A stretch of 64,000 nucleotides of DNA from Rosellinia necatrix (lineage: Eukaryota > Ascomycota > Sordariomycetes > Xylariales > Xylariaceae), in the NCBI GenBank assembly GCA_021209875.1, contig JAGYVD010000002.1, forward strand, positions 4,712,001 through 4,776,000. Direction: 5' to 3'. Below the pieces are notes generated by a model. The model ran no database searches. It saw nothing but the letters and a program-made list of their open reading frames with translations, and had not been told where the DNA came from. A program made the translations under genes and the position numbers. Within the stretch, counting starts at the first letter, position 1. Each line of letters opens with the position of its first letter. Positions 1-11,677 of this stretch are shown piece by piece.

Positions 1-1696
1 CACAATTGGTCTGAGGTCACTCGTTTTAGGCACCATTGAGGTATTCTTATTTAAACTAAATTACCGGTGTTGCCTAATCGAGGGACCTTGGTTCAGGTGG
101 CTATACTAGGCCTGTCTCAATCATACGACGTTGGTATGTCTAAAGCGTATCCGATTCTATTTTCAGCTATGCACCATCTCTCTGCATGGCCGTCTCTCTG
201 GGTTATCCGTTATCTTTTAGATGATACTGGGCACCTTCTCATGTTCCGAGGTATCACGATGGTAATGGCTTACTGTCTCCATTTGCGGAGCCGGTCCTCG
301 CAATAGGCGGTGTCTGCTAGAAAAGCCTGCCTCGTGATTTAAGATAATTGAATGCCCATCTCGCAAAGAGTATAGTATAGTTGAGATTTCGTTTCCAACT
401 GCGCTTAAGCTGACGAACCCCAATACTCGAGGAATACTTAAATTGCAATCGCCACACTTATACTGATGATAGATGTCTCACATCATGTCTAACTTAAGGA
501 ACCATTTGAGGTATCATTGCCAATACTCATACTCTTACTGATCTTGCTGACTCTACAACAGATGCAGGTGATTATGAGAACTAAGAAGGTATGAAAAGGA
601 ACGCTTATGGTAGTGGGGGAGCGGTATAATGAAATACGAGAAGTGATACGAGCATGGGATGTACAACTTATCTCTGGGAATATCAGTCCCTGAAGTAGCC
701 CCCGGGTATCAGCCTTCCGATCGTATTTTTATCATTAAAATAATAAGGTAGCTTAAATTGACGAGACTGACACGATGGACGTCAGATATCAACTTCCCTA
801 CGTTACTACGTGTTCTATCATTCTCAAGTTGCAGAAGCTCCCGCTAAGTACTTATTGATTCACATCCAGCGATTGGGGACGTGACACACCAGTATAAACC
901 ACCTAGCCACGGGCGCAGCAACCAATCTCTACTTCTCTCTGCTTCATCTACATGTTGCAAGGCTCTACGCATATCGACGTACAAGGTAGATAAGTATTGT
1001 ATGGAACTACTCTTGCCATGAAATGTCCCTGGCGTTGTTGGTCCTATCAACCCCTATCCTAAGCCTCGCCGAATATAGCGGGCATAGAGAGAAGATATAA
1101 GGCACTTCAACCCTGCTAAGGCGTTGAGTATAATGCTAACTCTCAATGCGTCGAACGAGAGTGATGTAGTTTTGATAAAAGGTCTAACTACGTATACCAC
1201 ACCTAGGGCCGGTATTGCGCCATTAAATTGGTAACGACTGGGAGGAAAAATTAGGATTGAACAGTAAGCAGTGGTGAATGAGAGGAATAGTTGATAGGGA
1301 TTGATGATGTTGGTGATATGTTCGGCCTTCAATCATCTATACGAGGGCTTGGGGTATTCGCACGTTGTCCACTGAACAAACTGCAGTAAACCATTGGCAG
1401 AGAATAAACAATGTATATATCTGTCTTGGTGTCGTTGAACGGATGAGCTCGCCAGGGCAGACAGTGCAAACCGAGACGCCATGACCGCCTCACAAACATG
1501 GATAGACAAACAATTCCAAACATTCCAAGGCACCCGGCCGTAAACCGATTAGTATCGTTCTTTTCCTCGGGGCCACATCCCTAACGCCTTGCAATGCTAA
1601 GTGCTTCCTAATGCACGAGATGGACTACTGATTTTTGTTGAGGGCATTCAACCACGGAATGGCTTCGCACTCTAGCGGTAGCTGCTGGAAGATTTC
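1..1696. other. Gene-free stretch at the window start
   Basis: No open frame on either strand reads like a conserved protein; the longest (about 92 codons near 1054-1332, minus) has no recognisable motif. Base composition is mixed and TA-rich compared with neighbouring exons. It could be intergenic DNA or a repeat decayed by RIP-type mutation, but no terminal repeats or transposase fragments are visible. Confidence 0.5.
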
Positions 1697-2690
1697 CTAA
1701 ATGCGCCGAGCTACACCGTTTGTCGTCCTGGGCCTGGGCCGTTCGTCCCGCCTGCTCCCGCCCCTGTGTTTGCACGGTATGGCTTTCACGCGGCCGCGAA
1801 AGTCCGCTATCTCTTCTTCCCCGAGTATACGGTCATCTTCGCCGAGGTCGCTGGTTTCGCCGAAGAATTTGCGCGCTTGGGCTACCGGGTCCGGGGGCAC
1901 TACCCACATGCTCTCGCGCATACGTTTGTGCCGCTCGCGGTCCTCCTCGATGCGCTGTTCTATCTGCCGCTTCGTCGGCTTTATACTGACGCCGTTGCGC
2001 TGTGTGGGATGAGGGCCGCCGGCGTCGGTGTCGGTGGCGGAGGCGGGAGCCGTGAGCTGGGCATTGCCATCTACGGGGGAGGAGAGGCTGAAGTCGTTGG
2101 CAGAGGTATCGCGTTCCTTAAGGCAGCCCTCGAGGTCGACCACCGTTTGCTCAAGTAAGATAAACTTGTTCTGGAGGCCTTGGAGGACCTGCGATAACAG
2201 ATGGGAGAGGTCAATCTATGTTCCGCTCCGATCGCTGTAAAACTGGAGATGTACCTTGCGGACCACCTTCACATTGGCTGCGCCAGATCCGTTTTCTGGG
2301 CATACGGCGTCGACAACTCTGATAATATCGCGTTGCATCATGCGTATGTAGTCGTTATGCCTCTCCTTGGTGGCCATCTCTAGTAGGTGTTCGATGAAGT
2401 ACATGATGTTTGCTCGCGTGTTCATATTGGTCTGCCCGAGAAAGAGGTATGGGGGTTAGCTCTCGGTCGTGTGATGACTGATTCATATGACGAGGTTGCA
2501 ACGTTCCATGATGATAGACCCCCGAGACGTTTACCTTTTCGAGCTGTTCTAATATGCATGAATGCAGGTCTTCGTCCATGTCCTTGTATTTGAGTGCATA
2601 CTGAGCTGCCTTTTGCGCCGAGGTTGTGCTGGCATTCAAGTGTTCGAGCTGCGAGCTAAAGCGCATGCGGACTTCGAAAGGATCGGCCAT
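1697..2690 (-). CDS. ctk3: CTD kinase subunit gamma (CTK3)
   Basis: Third subunit of the CTDK-I complex, which phosphorylates Ser2 of the RNA polymerase II C-terminal repeat in the nucleus. Three exons (2690-2535, 2431-2255, 2188-1697) give 274 residues, the usual fungal size. Residues 1 to about 135 form the CID-like helical domain, with the conserved opening MADPFEVRMRF and the stretch NIMYFIEHLL after the first junction. The C-terminal third holds the charged segment KPTKRQIEQRIEEDRERHKRMRE followed by WVVPP. The second donor is at 2254; reading through it meets a stop about 40 nt later, so the splice is needed. The gene diverges from the P5C reductase gene across about 810 bp. Family recognition is from memory of sequence pattern; the exon boundaries are inferred. 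Confidence 0.88.
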
Positions 2691-3503
2691 CGTATTGCCG
2701 GCATCGAGATGGAGCGGTATAAAAATCTATACCCGTCGAAGAGATGGCGATGTTTTAGATTCGCCATGCGGCGGGATGCTGCCTCGTAGTGTAGATGAGT
2801 ATCCCAGTCTAGAATTAGATCGTTAGATTAGTTAAGCGGTCGCGGGGGTTCCTGACGCGTTGCCCGCCCAAGTCCTGTTTTCCCGCATTATCGAACGTAT
2901 CTTATCTTGACCGGGGACGCTAGTCTAGCTTCTACGCCGAGTGGAGTTCATGCAAGACCAAGGAATCAAGGATGCCAAGGTTTCCAGAGAATTTCTAGTA
3001 CGACGCAGGATGGCTCCACGTTTGGGCAGCAACCCGGCAGACTAAGCCTAATCTGGCTGGTAACACGCTAGCAACCCGGTCTACGCCGAAAGAGAAGTCT
3101 TACAGAATATTTTGAGGTGTCAGTGCGATCTCGGTCCCTAACGTTTCCCAACGGTAGCGGGAAGCAGAAGCTAGAGGACGGATTTGGACAAAATTGGGTA
3201 TTATTATTGGAGGTAATAATGCCGGGAAAGATAAGTTGGATTGTCCGCTGGTCGTGTTTACGTGGTGTTTACGAAAACAAGGAAAATAAAAATAGATCGG
3301 CTGTCTTATCACCCGTATAAATTGCGATCGCTGCATTGACAACTTGATCCCACGAGCCCCCCCCGTCCCAACTTTTATTTTCTGTTCTGATCGTGTCCAA
3401 CAAGGCACTCTCTGTGCATAGTAGATATCCGGCGACATCGGGCGGCAGTAGGTAGAGAAGAACAGACTGGGCCAATAGCACGTCGCACCATTCATCATCC
3501 GAT
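2691..3503. other. Intergenic, divergent promoter region
   Basis: Lies between the start codons of CTK3 (minus) and P5C reductase (plus), so it must hold both promoters and 5' UTRs. A C-run at 3356-3365 is the only low-complexity tract seen. No convincing coding frame. Confidence 0.5.
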
Positions 3504-4557
3504 ATGTTGGCCATCACACAACATGCCCACGAGGGGACGGAGCTCACGATGGCTGTCCTGGGCTGTGGTAAGCACCGGTTCATGCCTATTCACGGGTCCA
3601 ATGGACGCCTGACTGACTCGCCACGTCGCAGGAACCATGGGTGTCGCCATCCTCTCGGGCATCCTCGCCTCGCTGCAGGAGCTGAACGGCCCCCGACCGT
3701 TGCAGACCTCCGGACGCTCGACTCCGCGCGACGAGGTCCCCTCGCGCCTGCCCTCGCGCTTCATCGCCTGTGTGCGCTGCCCGCAGTCCGCTAAGCGCGT
3801 GAAGCAGGCCCTCTGGGAGCATAGCGCGAGCCTCAAGGTGGTGCAGAAGGACAACGTCGCGTCCGTGATGAAGGCCGAGGTCGTGCTGCTGGCCTGCAAG
3901 CCGTGGGCCGTCGAGGAGCTGCTGAACGAGCCCGGCATGGGCAAGGCCCTGCACGGCAAGCTCCTCATCAGCATCTGCGCCGGCGTCACCGTGCAGCAGA
4001 TCGAGATCATCCTGCACGGCGCCGTCCCCGTCAAGGACCCCGAGGTCGACGGCCGCTGCCGCATCGTCCGCGCCTGCCCCAACACCACCAGCATCGTGCG
4101 CGAGAGCATGACCGTCATCGCCAACAGCGAGCCCCCGCTGCCGCCCCCGACCTCAGCCCTCGTCACCTGGATCTTCAAGCGCATCGGCGACGTCGTCTAC
4201 CTGCCCGCCGCCAAGATGAATGCCTCGACCGCGCTCTGTGCGTCCGGCCCAGCCTTCTTCGCTCTCGTGCTCGAGGCCGCCATCGACGGGGCCGTGGCCA
4301 TGGGGCTGCCCAGAGCCGAGGCGCAGCGGATGGCCGCGCAGACCATGAGGGGCACTGCGGGCTTGGTCCTGAGCGGCGAGCATCCCGCGCTGGTCCGCGA
4401 CAAGGTTTGCACGCCCGGCGGCTGTTCTATCGGGGGTCTCCTGGTGCTCGAGGAGGGAGGTGTCCGGGGCACCATATCCCGGGCTGTGCGAGAAGCTGCC
4501 TGCGTAGCGAGTCAGTTGGGCCAGGGCGTTGAAGGCGTGAACGGCACAAGGCATTGA
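3504..4557 (+). CDS. pro3: Pyrroline-5-carboxylate reductase
   Basis: Last step of proline synthesis: NAD(P)H-dependent reduction of pyrroline-5-carboxylate to proline. Exons 3504-3567 and 3632-4557 give 329 residues. The single intron (64 nt) splits the Rossmann glycine motif: exon 1 ends in AVLGCG and exon 2 opens with TMGVAIL, so the joined LGCGTMG proves the splice. The C-terminal dimerisation/substrate domain is plain: MNASTALCASGPAFF, then MRGTAGLVLSGEHP and the signature VRDKVCTPGGCSIGGL. An in-frame ATG at 3549 directly before the Rossmann strand is a possible alternative start; I chose 3504 because related fungal enzymes carry a short N-terminal extension. GC-rich exon 2. Convergent with HAT1. 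Confidence 0.92.
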
Positions 4558-4932
4558 GGCGGTAGAATAGCGAAGGCCGCAGGACCTGTATAGACTTGTT
4601 ATGCATGTAGATGGAGTTGGTGGTTGGTTTCTTCATACCCATGTTGCGATTAATCTTTAATGCACCACGGTCATTACATATGCCTTATCTCATTCGAGAA
4701 AATGTGTCATCGACCCCTAAAAATACACCATGCATTTTCGCAACCCACTGTGTGCACTTCTCCCACGTGGCGCCCCCAAGCAAACCCACTGGCTCGCACC
4801 ACCATCCTAGCACCAAGTGCCGAAAATCAAACGCAAGTCTACTGAGGTATCTCCGCCAGAACTCCTTTCCCGCCCAACTAACCCTGCGTTACTCTCACAC
4901 GAGAACTCCTCTTGACGAGCCTCCGAGAACCT
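4558..4932. other. Convergent 3' intergenic gap
   Basis: Separates the stop codons of P5C reductase (plus) and HAT1 (minus). Holds both 3' UTRs. No conserved frame or structural repeat seen. Confidence 0.5.
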
Positions 4933-6537
4933 TTACGCATTATCAACACGGACCTTCTTATTCGCTGGCGTGTCTTTGTCCGCCTCTTCTTCTATTTTCC
5001 GTTTTCCGTTAGTGGCGGCTGCCTTTGGCTCTAAGCGCTCGAGAATCCGGGCGTATTCCCATTCAACGTTGTTGACAGTCTCATTCAGTTTGATAATACG
5101 TTCCGTCTGATCCAGCTCACTAAGGATAAGGACATTGCGACGATAGAGGCGTTGCTTGAGTAATAAGCGCCAGAGAGAGTACACCTTCTGATCTGCTTTT
5201 GGTGCCGGAGGCTTCATTGATTCGGTGTCGGCCTCTGGTCGGACGGAGGCTGGGAGCGTTGACATCAGATGCATCTCTACTAGGCGCCAGAACTGCCGGG
5301 GGGCAATCTTTGATTTAAGGCGCATCTCTTCTAATCTCGTGATATCCACAATTGAATCTGTGGATGTGCTTACCGAATGGGCTGATGTAATCTGGGTATT
5401 ATTGTGAAGGAGGCCACCCTTCTCCGGGATTGATACGTTGTTGTTGACCTTCAAAGCTGCGAACTCCGGCATGCTCTGTCGCAAATACTTCAAGTCGCAG
5501 ATATCTCGGAGTAAATCGAAATCCTCATTGGGGTCTTCAACCGTGATCTCTTTCGTAGCTGTGTCTGCCATGTAAAGGCTAAATATGGTGTCATAAAGTA
5601 GAGCGCCTACACCTTTTCCTTGATATGGGGGCAAAATGATGAACTGCGATATTCTTGCGCGGTGTGGAAAGCTAGCGAGATTCAGGTCGCCCTGAGGGAG
5701 TTCCCAAGAGCCGCCTGGGTTTGATTGTATCTGTAAATCGCCTTTGCATGTGCTCTCGGGTAGGGATGGCTGCTGGTACATCCAGAAGTCGTACACTGTA
5801 GAGAAGCCCTGAAAAGTGTATTCGTATTTCTCCGTAGTGTCTGGTATCGCATCTTTCTTGTACATGAGAAATACCGACCATCTTGCAAGGGAGTACTCAG
5901 GATCGTCCCGGCCGTCGGCATCTAGGCCTATGTATGATCCACCCTCAATAAAGAGCAGGGCGATAATCTGGCTGCGCCGAATAAGTTGTTTGACTGCAGG
6001 ATCAGCCAGGGTGCCTCGCCATATCTCGTAAACATCTCCATTCTTTTCGGTCGCCTTGACAAGAGTACCAGGCGGGGTCCATGTATCGTGCACATCCTTT
6101 ACAGCCTTTTCATATTCAGGACGTGTCTGGAATGCGACTGTGAAGTGTGAGGATGGATAGACAATGTGGGCTCGGACAACGTACCTGCCGGCAAGAACTC
6201 CTTCAAAACCTCTCTGACGTTTACCGCCTCCACCTCGCCGACCGAATTGAACTTTTTGATGGAAGAAACAGACAAGTGCGGTCGGAGGTTGCGGGTGTCG
6301 AGGTGGAGATTGACCTTCAAGCCTTTGTATCCGAATATGCGCTCGTCTTCGCCGAAGATGGGGTATGTGAATCTGGGATTAAAAGACGCGATTTTCTTGA
6401 TCGCGGAACCCGAGGGTCGGACGAGCGAGAGCGATATCGCATCGTTGGCATTTACGATCCCTGAGTAGCAAGGTCATGTAAGTAAGGTGTTGAGGAGAAT
6501 AGGATAGAAGTAGGGTTCACATACACTCCTCTTCCAT
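4933..6537 (-). CDS. hat1: Histone acetyltransferase type B catalytic subunit HAT1
   Basis: Acetylates Lys5 and Lys12 of newly made histone H4, normally with the Hat2 (RbAp) partner. Three exons (6537-6525, 6460-6185, 6137-4933) give 497 residues. Exon 1 codes only MEEE plus one base of Trp; its donor GTATGT at 6524 is strong. The N-terminal domain shows FTYPIFGEDERIFGYKGLK. The GNAT core follows: YTFQGFSTVYDFW, then motif A FIILPPYQGKGVGALLYD, then ITVEDPNEDFDLLRD, whose Glu is the expected catalytic base of the family. A low-complexity charged tail ends in a basic cluster (KRKIEEE, NKKVR), a possible nuclear signal. The second intron is only 47 nt. Diverges from the ZIP transporter gene. 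Confidence 0.93.
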
Positions 6538-7377
6538 GATGCTGATGTGTCGTTAGGCTTTGAATAGAGGGAGAGTCGGCTAGGAGAGAAATATTTGCGT
6601 CAGAAATGCAATACATGCAATGATGAATGCACGCGCAAGTGCGCTTTGTGTTGCGTGATGGACTGTTGGAATTAGTGATGTGGTTAGAATGCCTTCATAT
6701 GTAAGGATCAATTTACGCGACATTTGATCCTCAGCGCGTCGACACAGTTGGTAGGTAGGTATGGCAGTGTACCTTGGCGGTAGGTACGAGGGTACCTGCT
6801 AGCACTTAGGTAAGTCAAGTCCCACCTTTCGTTGAGAATAGATAAGCAGGGGCTGCACCTCTCTTTCTTGCTCACAGGTGGTCTCATTTTAGTTAGTTTG
6901 GGAGAGCTTTGCAAGAGTGGGGGTATTGTACGGTACTAGTGACCCGAAAAACGTACCTTTACTTGGGTAAGTCGGCTACTGTACATTGGTAGTAGTGGTG
7001 GTGTCTCAGGTACACTAGGTAGTTAGCGTGGAAAGTGACGTGGTGTGATAAAACGCGGGCAGGGGGCGGATATTTAGCGTGGACGCAGTTCCTCAATGGG
7101 GGTGCAAATGCATTTCGAGGTCGAGATTGCCAGATAACTGTCGCAAAAAACTATCCGATCCAACTGTTAACCCTTCATTCCTCACCTCTTTCAACCCCTC
7201 GCGCTCTGCTTCCCTAGTACCTTCCCCGGGTATCTAGATGTAAGTAGCCATACCCGAGCTACCACGTACTAGTAGTATTGGCTTCGTTCCAATGCCCATC
7301 TATCCTCAGTCTCAGTATCCACGATTGTGTCGGTGACTAGACGTGTATTGTTTTCTCTGCCACAGCACATCGCAACC
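6538..7377. other. Divergent intergenic region with TAGGTA motifs
   Basis: Between the starts of HAT1 (minus) and the ZIP transporter (plus). Around 6748-6815 and 7008-7022 it holds clustered GGTAGGTA, GGTACC and TTAGGTAAG words of the family that recurs in other intergenic gaps of this window. No coding frame supported. Confidence 0.55.
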
Positions 7378-8763
7378 ATGGCTGGGACTGGGCTGATCCT
7401 CCTGCTCCCCATGACGGTATGTTTATATCCCGAATGTGCCAAACCGCCTTCTTTATACGAGACTAATGAACTTGGAACAACAGGTGGTGATGACACTGGC
7501 GTAGGTACCCCAACGATTACGAAACAAATACCAGAATCCGAGGGCTAACGACAACAGCTCATTCCTGGCTGGCGCATTACCACTTTCTATGACTCTTTCG
7601 CAGTCGCAACTACGACTGATATCCAGTATAGGTGTAGGAATATTAGTCGGAACCTCGTTAATTGTTATAATACCAGAAGGTATCGGAGCAGTGGCCGAAG
7701 CAACCCTCGCATCGCATAGTCCGGCCCCAAGGAGTTTCCGTACACCCCGGGACGGGGCTACTGGTGTTTGGTGGGCAGGAGGGCCTCTCGATCGGCGAAA
7801 TACCCCGACATGGGTTACGGATTCCAAGCAGAAGCTGCCACTGGATGTTTTAGCGATACCACTCAGCAGTATTGCTACGAGCGCAGCTCTTGAAAATAGG
7901 GCGCCGGCAGAGGAACCAGAACCTCCAGAGGAAGCACCTTCGCCCCCTGTAGACACTTCGCCTGCAGAATCCGAGTTACCTACGTTCTATATTGGATTGT
8001 CCTTGGTTTTGGGATTCATCCTCATGTTTCTCATTGATCGACTTCCTCGGCATGCATCTGAAAACTTCCAACCTCCTCCACCAAGGCACATCAGTCTCAG
8101 CAACCTAGGGGGTTCCTCATTATCGGCAAATGAGGAGGAATCGGAGGGATTCCTGGGGTCGCTCACGCCAACCCCAAAACAATCTAGAAGTCTTGCGACA
8201 ACAACGGGCTTGGTGATTCATGCTGCTGCGGATGGAATAGCAATGGGCGCCTCCGTCTCGTCTCCTGACAAGAAGCTGGGGTTCATCGTCTTCATTGCGA
8301 TTATGGTGCACAAAGCTCCCGCAGCCTTTGGATTGACATCGATCCTATTAAAACAAGGACTGTCCAAGCGCGCAGCTAGGGGCCACCTTGTTGTATTCAG
8401 TCTGGCTTCCCCATTTGGGGCATGGGTGACATTTATACTAATGAGTTTTCTGGGTGGTAATGGGCAAGGAGAAGTGAGCCAATGGTGGACCGGCATGCTT
8501 CTACTATTTTCGGCGGGAACTTTTCTGTAAGCTTCGCAGTCTGCCCCACTCTAGTTTGTGCGTCAACTAATAACAATAGTTACGTTGCCATGCATGCAAT
8601 GCAAGAGGGCGAGTCGAGTCATGACATTGGGTCTGGTGTCAATGGATACGCAGACGGGGGCATTTCGCAGAGAAAACATGCTCACCCACAGATGAGGGAA
8701 ACTCTTGCTACCGTGATTGGCATGCTATTGCCTTTACTGACACAGTTGGGCCATCATCATTAA
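7378..8763 (+). CDS. ZIP-family metal transporter (ATX2/ZIP9-like)
   Basis: Predicted Golgi or vacuolar divalent-metal (Zn/Mn) transporter. Four exons (7378-7416, 7484-7500, 7558-8526, 8580-8763) give 402 residues. Exon 2 is only 17 nt. The start MAGTGLILLLPMT continues after splicing as VVMTLASFLAGALP, a first membrane helix. A long Pro/Glu-rich loop lies before a membrane segment FYIGLSLVLGFILMFLID. The diagnostic ZIP motifs are present: HAAADGIAMGAS and VHKAPAAFGL, supplying the His, Asp and His metal ligands of helices IV and V. Exon 4 adds YVAMHAM, a His-rich loop and a last helix ending in LGHHH. I assign the ATX2/ZIP9 subfamily from the HAxADGIAMG form; substrate metal is inferred. Confidence 0.88.
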
Positions 8764-9584
8764 CATTGTTAGAGACCGTTCTCTGGTTCTCAACCAGCGT
8801 CAGCGTAATTATAGAATAAAAAAGGGCCTTACGATCTCATGACGTACGACAAGACGTCCGGAACCTGTGTGGATAATTTGGTCAACGTACTACCTATGAT
8901 TATATAGGTATGTATTTGATCTCTAAACAATTGCAGATTTCGTGCCTAGCTTTTCGAATGTGTACATAAGGGGCGAGAGGGGCGCCACTAAGCTCCAACC
9001 ATACGGCCAGATCACCGGAATGGGCAGTACCAATCCGACACGATGAGGAGCAGTGATATATTCATAACGCTTTGAGAACGGCATATTGTATAGTCAGGTG
9101 CGCATATATTTTCTTCTGGTTTGCTTTACTCAACCACCAGTACACAATTTGGTCAGATCATCGTTTTTATTTACTAGCAAGGTGGCCTTTCTTTCTTCCT
9201 TCGCCTTCACGATGGTGGGAATTGAACTCGATAACACATGTCATTGACGTACATAAGGGGATTCTTGGGAGGCCTAGATAGACCGCAACTTGAGATTGCC
9301 GTCTTACTATTGATGACACCAAGGCGCGCCTTTGTGGGGTGTGTACCAGCCGTTGACTAGTCTTTCGATAGGATACCTAGGACCTTCACGATTCCACATT
9401 TATATCGAAACTCACCGAGGCTCCCAATCCTTCCCTACAAGATTGAAGATGGATTGCCCCTGAATGCTAATGCAACGCAAAACTTTCACAACACTGGTTT
9501 ACTCACGCCTGTAGTTGACGTCTGATTCTTGACATCCTAGTGCCATCCTAAAACCGACTAGGAGCTTGGTCTAAGATAAGAAAG
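8764..9584. other. Intergenic
   Basis: No gene supported. Carries the 3' flank of the transporter and the upstream region of the ketopantoate reductase gene. A short stretch at 9210-9235 resembles the T-arm of a minus-strand tRNA but lacks the rest of a tRNA. Confidence 0.45.
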
Positions 9585-10749
9585 ATGGCCCCTAGAATTC
9601 TCATTTTTGGTGCGGGTAGTTTGGGTGCCGTCTACACATGGGTGCTTTCTCGTGTTACTCCAGAGTCGAACATCACAGCCATCTGCCGGTCAAACCACGA
9701 TGCCGCCTTTCGGAATGGATTTACCCTTAACTCAACGATCTGGGGTCATGAATTGACGGTGCGACCGCAGATCGTGCGTTCCATATCTGAGGCAGTGACA
9801 CAGGCGCATTTTCAACCATTCGATTATATACTCGTGACCACCAAGGCTATCCCTACGACGCCATCAACAGCTGAATTGATCCGGCCTGCTATTACGCCCG
9901 GAACGACCGCGGTTGTGCTCGTGCAGAATGGCATCGGGATCGAGGAAGAATACGCCCGTCTATACGCTGACGATGATGTCCCTATACTCAGCGTCGTCGC
10001 TTACCTGCCGTAAGGAATCCTTGAGGTGTTTACCTTTTTATGTTGGCCGCTTGCGGAGTATAAAGGCTCCTCCTCCCAGGCCGGATCATGTCCTTTCGTC
10101 TTCTCCGCCTCTCAAAAAGCGCAATTCACATGAAATGGCGATTACTGACCCCAGGCGTTGTAGTGCCACGCAAGTAGAACCGGCTGTAATCCATCACGAT
10201 GTTACCGAGCATTCGCACGTCGGTACTTACCCGGCGTTTGGTGTTCCGGAGAAGCACAAGCGCTCTGCACGGACGTTTGTGGAGCTGCTGACGACCGCTG
10301 GTGCCACGGCCACATTGCACGACGACGTCCAGACGCAGCGCTGGGGGAAACTCCTCATTAACGGCTCATGGAACCCGATCTGCGCGCTCACGCGGCTAAG
10401 AGACAAGCAGTTTGTGGAATCTGGCAGCCAGGATAGCGAGGACAACGAGGCTTTCCGGTTGGTTCGTGAGGTCATGCTGGAGATTGCCAGCGTGGCTCAG
10501 GCATGTGGGCATAAGGATATCGACGAAAAGTTGGTCGACTTTCAGATCGGCCGGGTTAACCGCAGGGGCTTCACCGGGATACAGCCGTCTATGATGGCCG
10601 ATGCCCTCGGTATGAGGGCTCTCGAGGCCGACGCCATAGTTGGGAATGCGGTTAAAATAGCCAAGGAGAAAAATGTGCCCGTCCCCATGCTCCGGGCGAT
10701 GTATTTGCTTGCCCGGGGCCTGAGTGCGAGTTTCTCTTTAACCAAGTAG
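9585..10749 (+). CDS. 2-dehydropantoate 2-reductase (ketopantoate reductase family)
   Basis: NADPH-dependent reduction of ketopantoate to pantoate in pantothenate/CoA synthesis, or a related reductase of the ApbA/PanE family. Exons 9585-10009 and 10155-10749 give 339 residues. The N-terminal Rossmann motif is ILIFGAGSLGAVY; FDYILVTTKAI and VVLVQNGIG follow as in the family, the Lys of TTK being conserved. The C-terminal domain has WGKLLINGSWNPICALT, holding the catalytic Lys and Asn positions, and ends shortly after AMYLLARGL. The intron is 145 nt, with donor GTAAGG directly after AYLP; intron retention would stop at once. Several paralogues of this family occur in fungi, so the exact substrate is not certain. 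Confidence 0.88.
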
Positions 10750-10977
10750 ACATCAAGCGAGGTGGTTGGCCGAATAGAGCATAGGCATTTGAGATTCGCG
10801 GGAAGGAGCGAGCGAAAAAGACAAGCCATGGGTGTGTCGTCGTAGTCTTTGTTCAGTCAAATGTTATACAAGATAGGTTACATGTATGCATGGTTCTTCT
10901 CCCCAGCTATTCGAAGCGTTTTCTTGGGATGAGCCAGCCCACGCTCTACTGTGTTACATCGATTGTAGATGAGCGCT

Positions 10978-11677
10978 TTACTCCATGACGACAGTAGCGC
11001 CGAGCTCCTTCATTGTGGCCACGATCTTTTCGGCCTCTTCCTTCGGCACAGACTCCTTCATCATCTTCGGCGCACTTTCCACGAACTTCTTGCTGTCCAC
11101 CAAGCTTAGCCCTAGCAGATTCTTGACCTCCTTGATGACCTTGGCCTTCGCGGCCGCGTCGAAGGCCGACAGCTTGAGGTTGAACAGAGTCTTCTCCTGG
11201 GCGGCCGGGGCGGGTTCGTCAACTTCTTCGGCGGCGGCCGGGGCAGCAGCGGGTGCAGCGGCAAAGCCCCCGACAGGTAGATCCGGGATGTTGAGCCGGG
11301 TCTAATCAAGAACATCCGTATTAGCACAAGTACTCATAGTCGTATAATTTCGGTCTGCGTGCATGGGTGCATCTGTGGGTGCGTTTATGGGTGCGTTTAT
11401 GGGTGCGTTTATGGGTGCGTTTATGGGTGCATTTGTGGATTGTGTTCGTCCTCACCTTTAAGCTGGAGACTAGGTCTGCGGTCTCGAGGAGGGTCAATTG
11501 GCTGATCTGGTCGACGATACCGGCAATCTTAGGGTTTGTGGGCGCGGCCTCTGTCGAGTTGTACCGCCTCGATGTTGACGTAGTGTTCTGGAGGAATGGG
11601 GTTGCGACTCTCAAGGACGAGCCGGTTCGCAGTGATCGTGCGCAGCTACGAGCTGCGTATCTGCATGGTACTGACAT
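10978..11677 (-). CDS. mrpl12: Mitochondrial ribosomal protein bL12m (MRPL12, L7/L12)
   Basis: Stalk protein of the mitochondrial large subunit that recruits translation factors. Exons 11677-11456 and 11301-10978 give 181 residues. Residues 1 to about 40 are an Arg/Ser-rich import presequence (MSVPCRYAARSCARSLR, ending near RRYNSTE). The dimerisation segment IVDQISQLTLLETADLVSSLK follows, then an Ala/Pro hinge, then the globular domain with FNLKLSAFDAAAKAKVIKEVK, LGLSLVDSKKFVESAP and a C-terminal VVME. The 154-nt intron holds a 12-bp tandem repeat. The gene diverges from MDN1 over about 420 bp. Confidence 0.93.
11367..11436. repeat. 12-bp minisatellite inside the bL12m intron
   Basis: On the plus strand the unit gtgcgtttatgg recurs about five to six times, with variant copies (gtgcatctgtgg, gtgcatttgtgg) at the ends. 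It sits between donor (11455) and acceptor (11302) of the bL12m intron. Because 12 is a multiple of three and the unit has no stop in some frames, it creates long spurious open frames on both strands. Confidence 0.9.

Noticed and set aside
1..1696. A transposon remnant at the window start
   Set aside because: No terminal repeats, target duplication or transposase/reverse transcriptase motif could be seen, so decay by RIP could not be supported.
9205..9240. GGGAATTGAACTCG as a minus-strand tRNA T-arm
   Set aside because: No paired stems and no A box within 60 nt.
11321..11455. Extension of bL12m exon 1 through the His/Thr/Lys repeat
   Set aside because: It is intronic minisatellite; splicing 11456 to 11301 restores the bL12 sequence.
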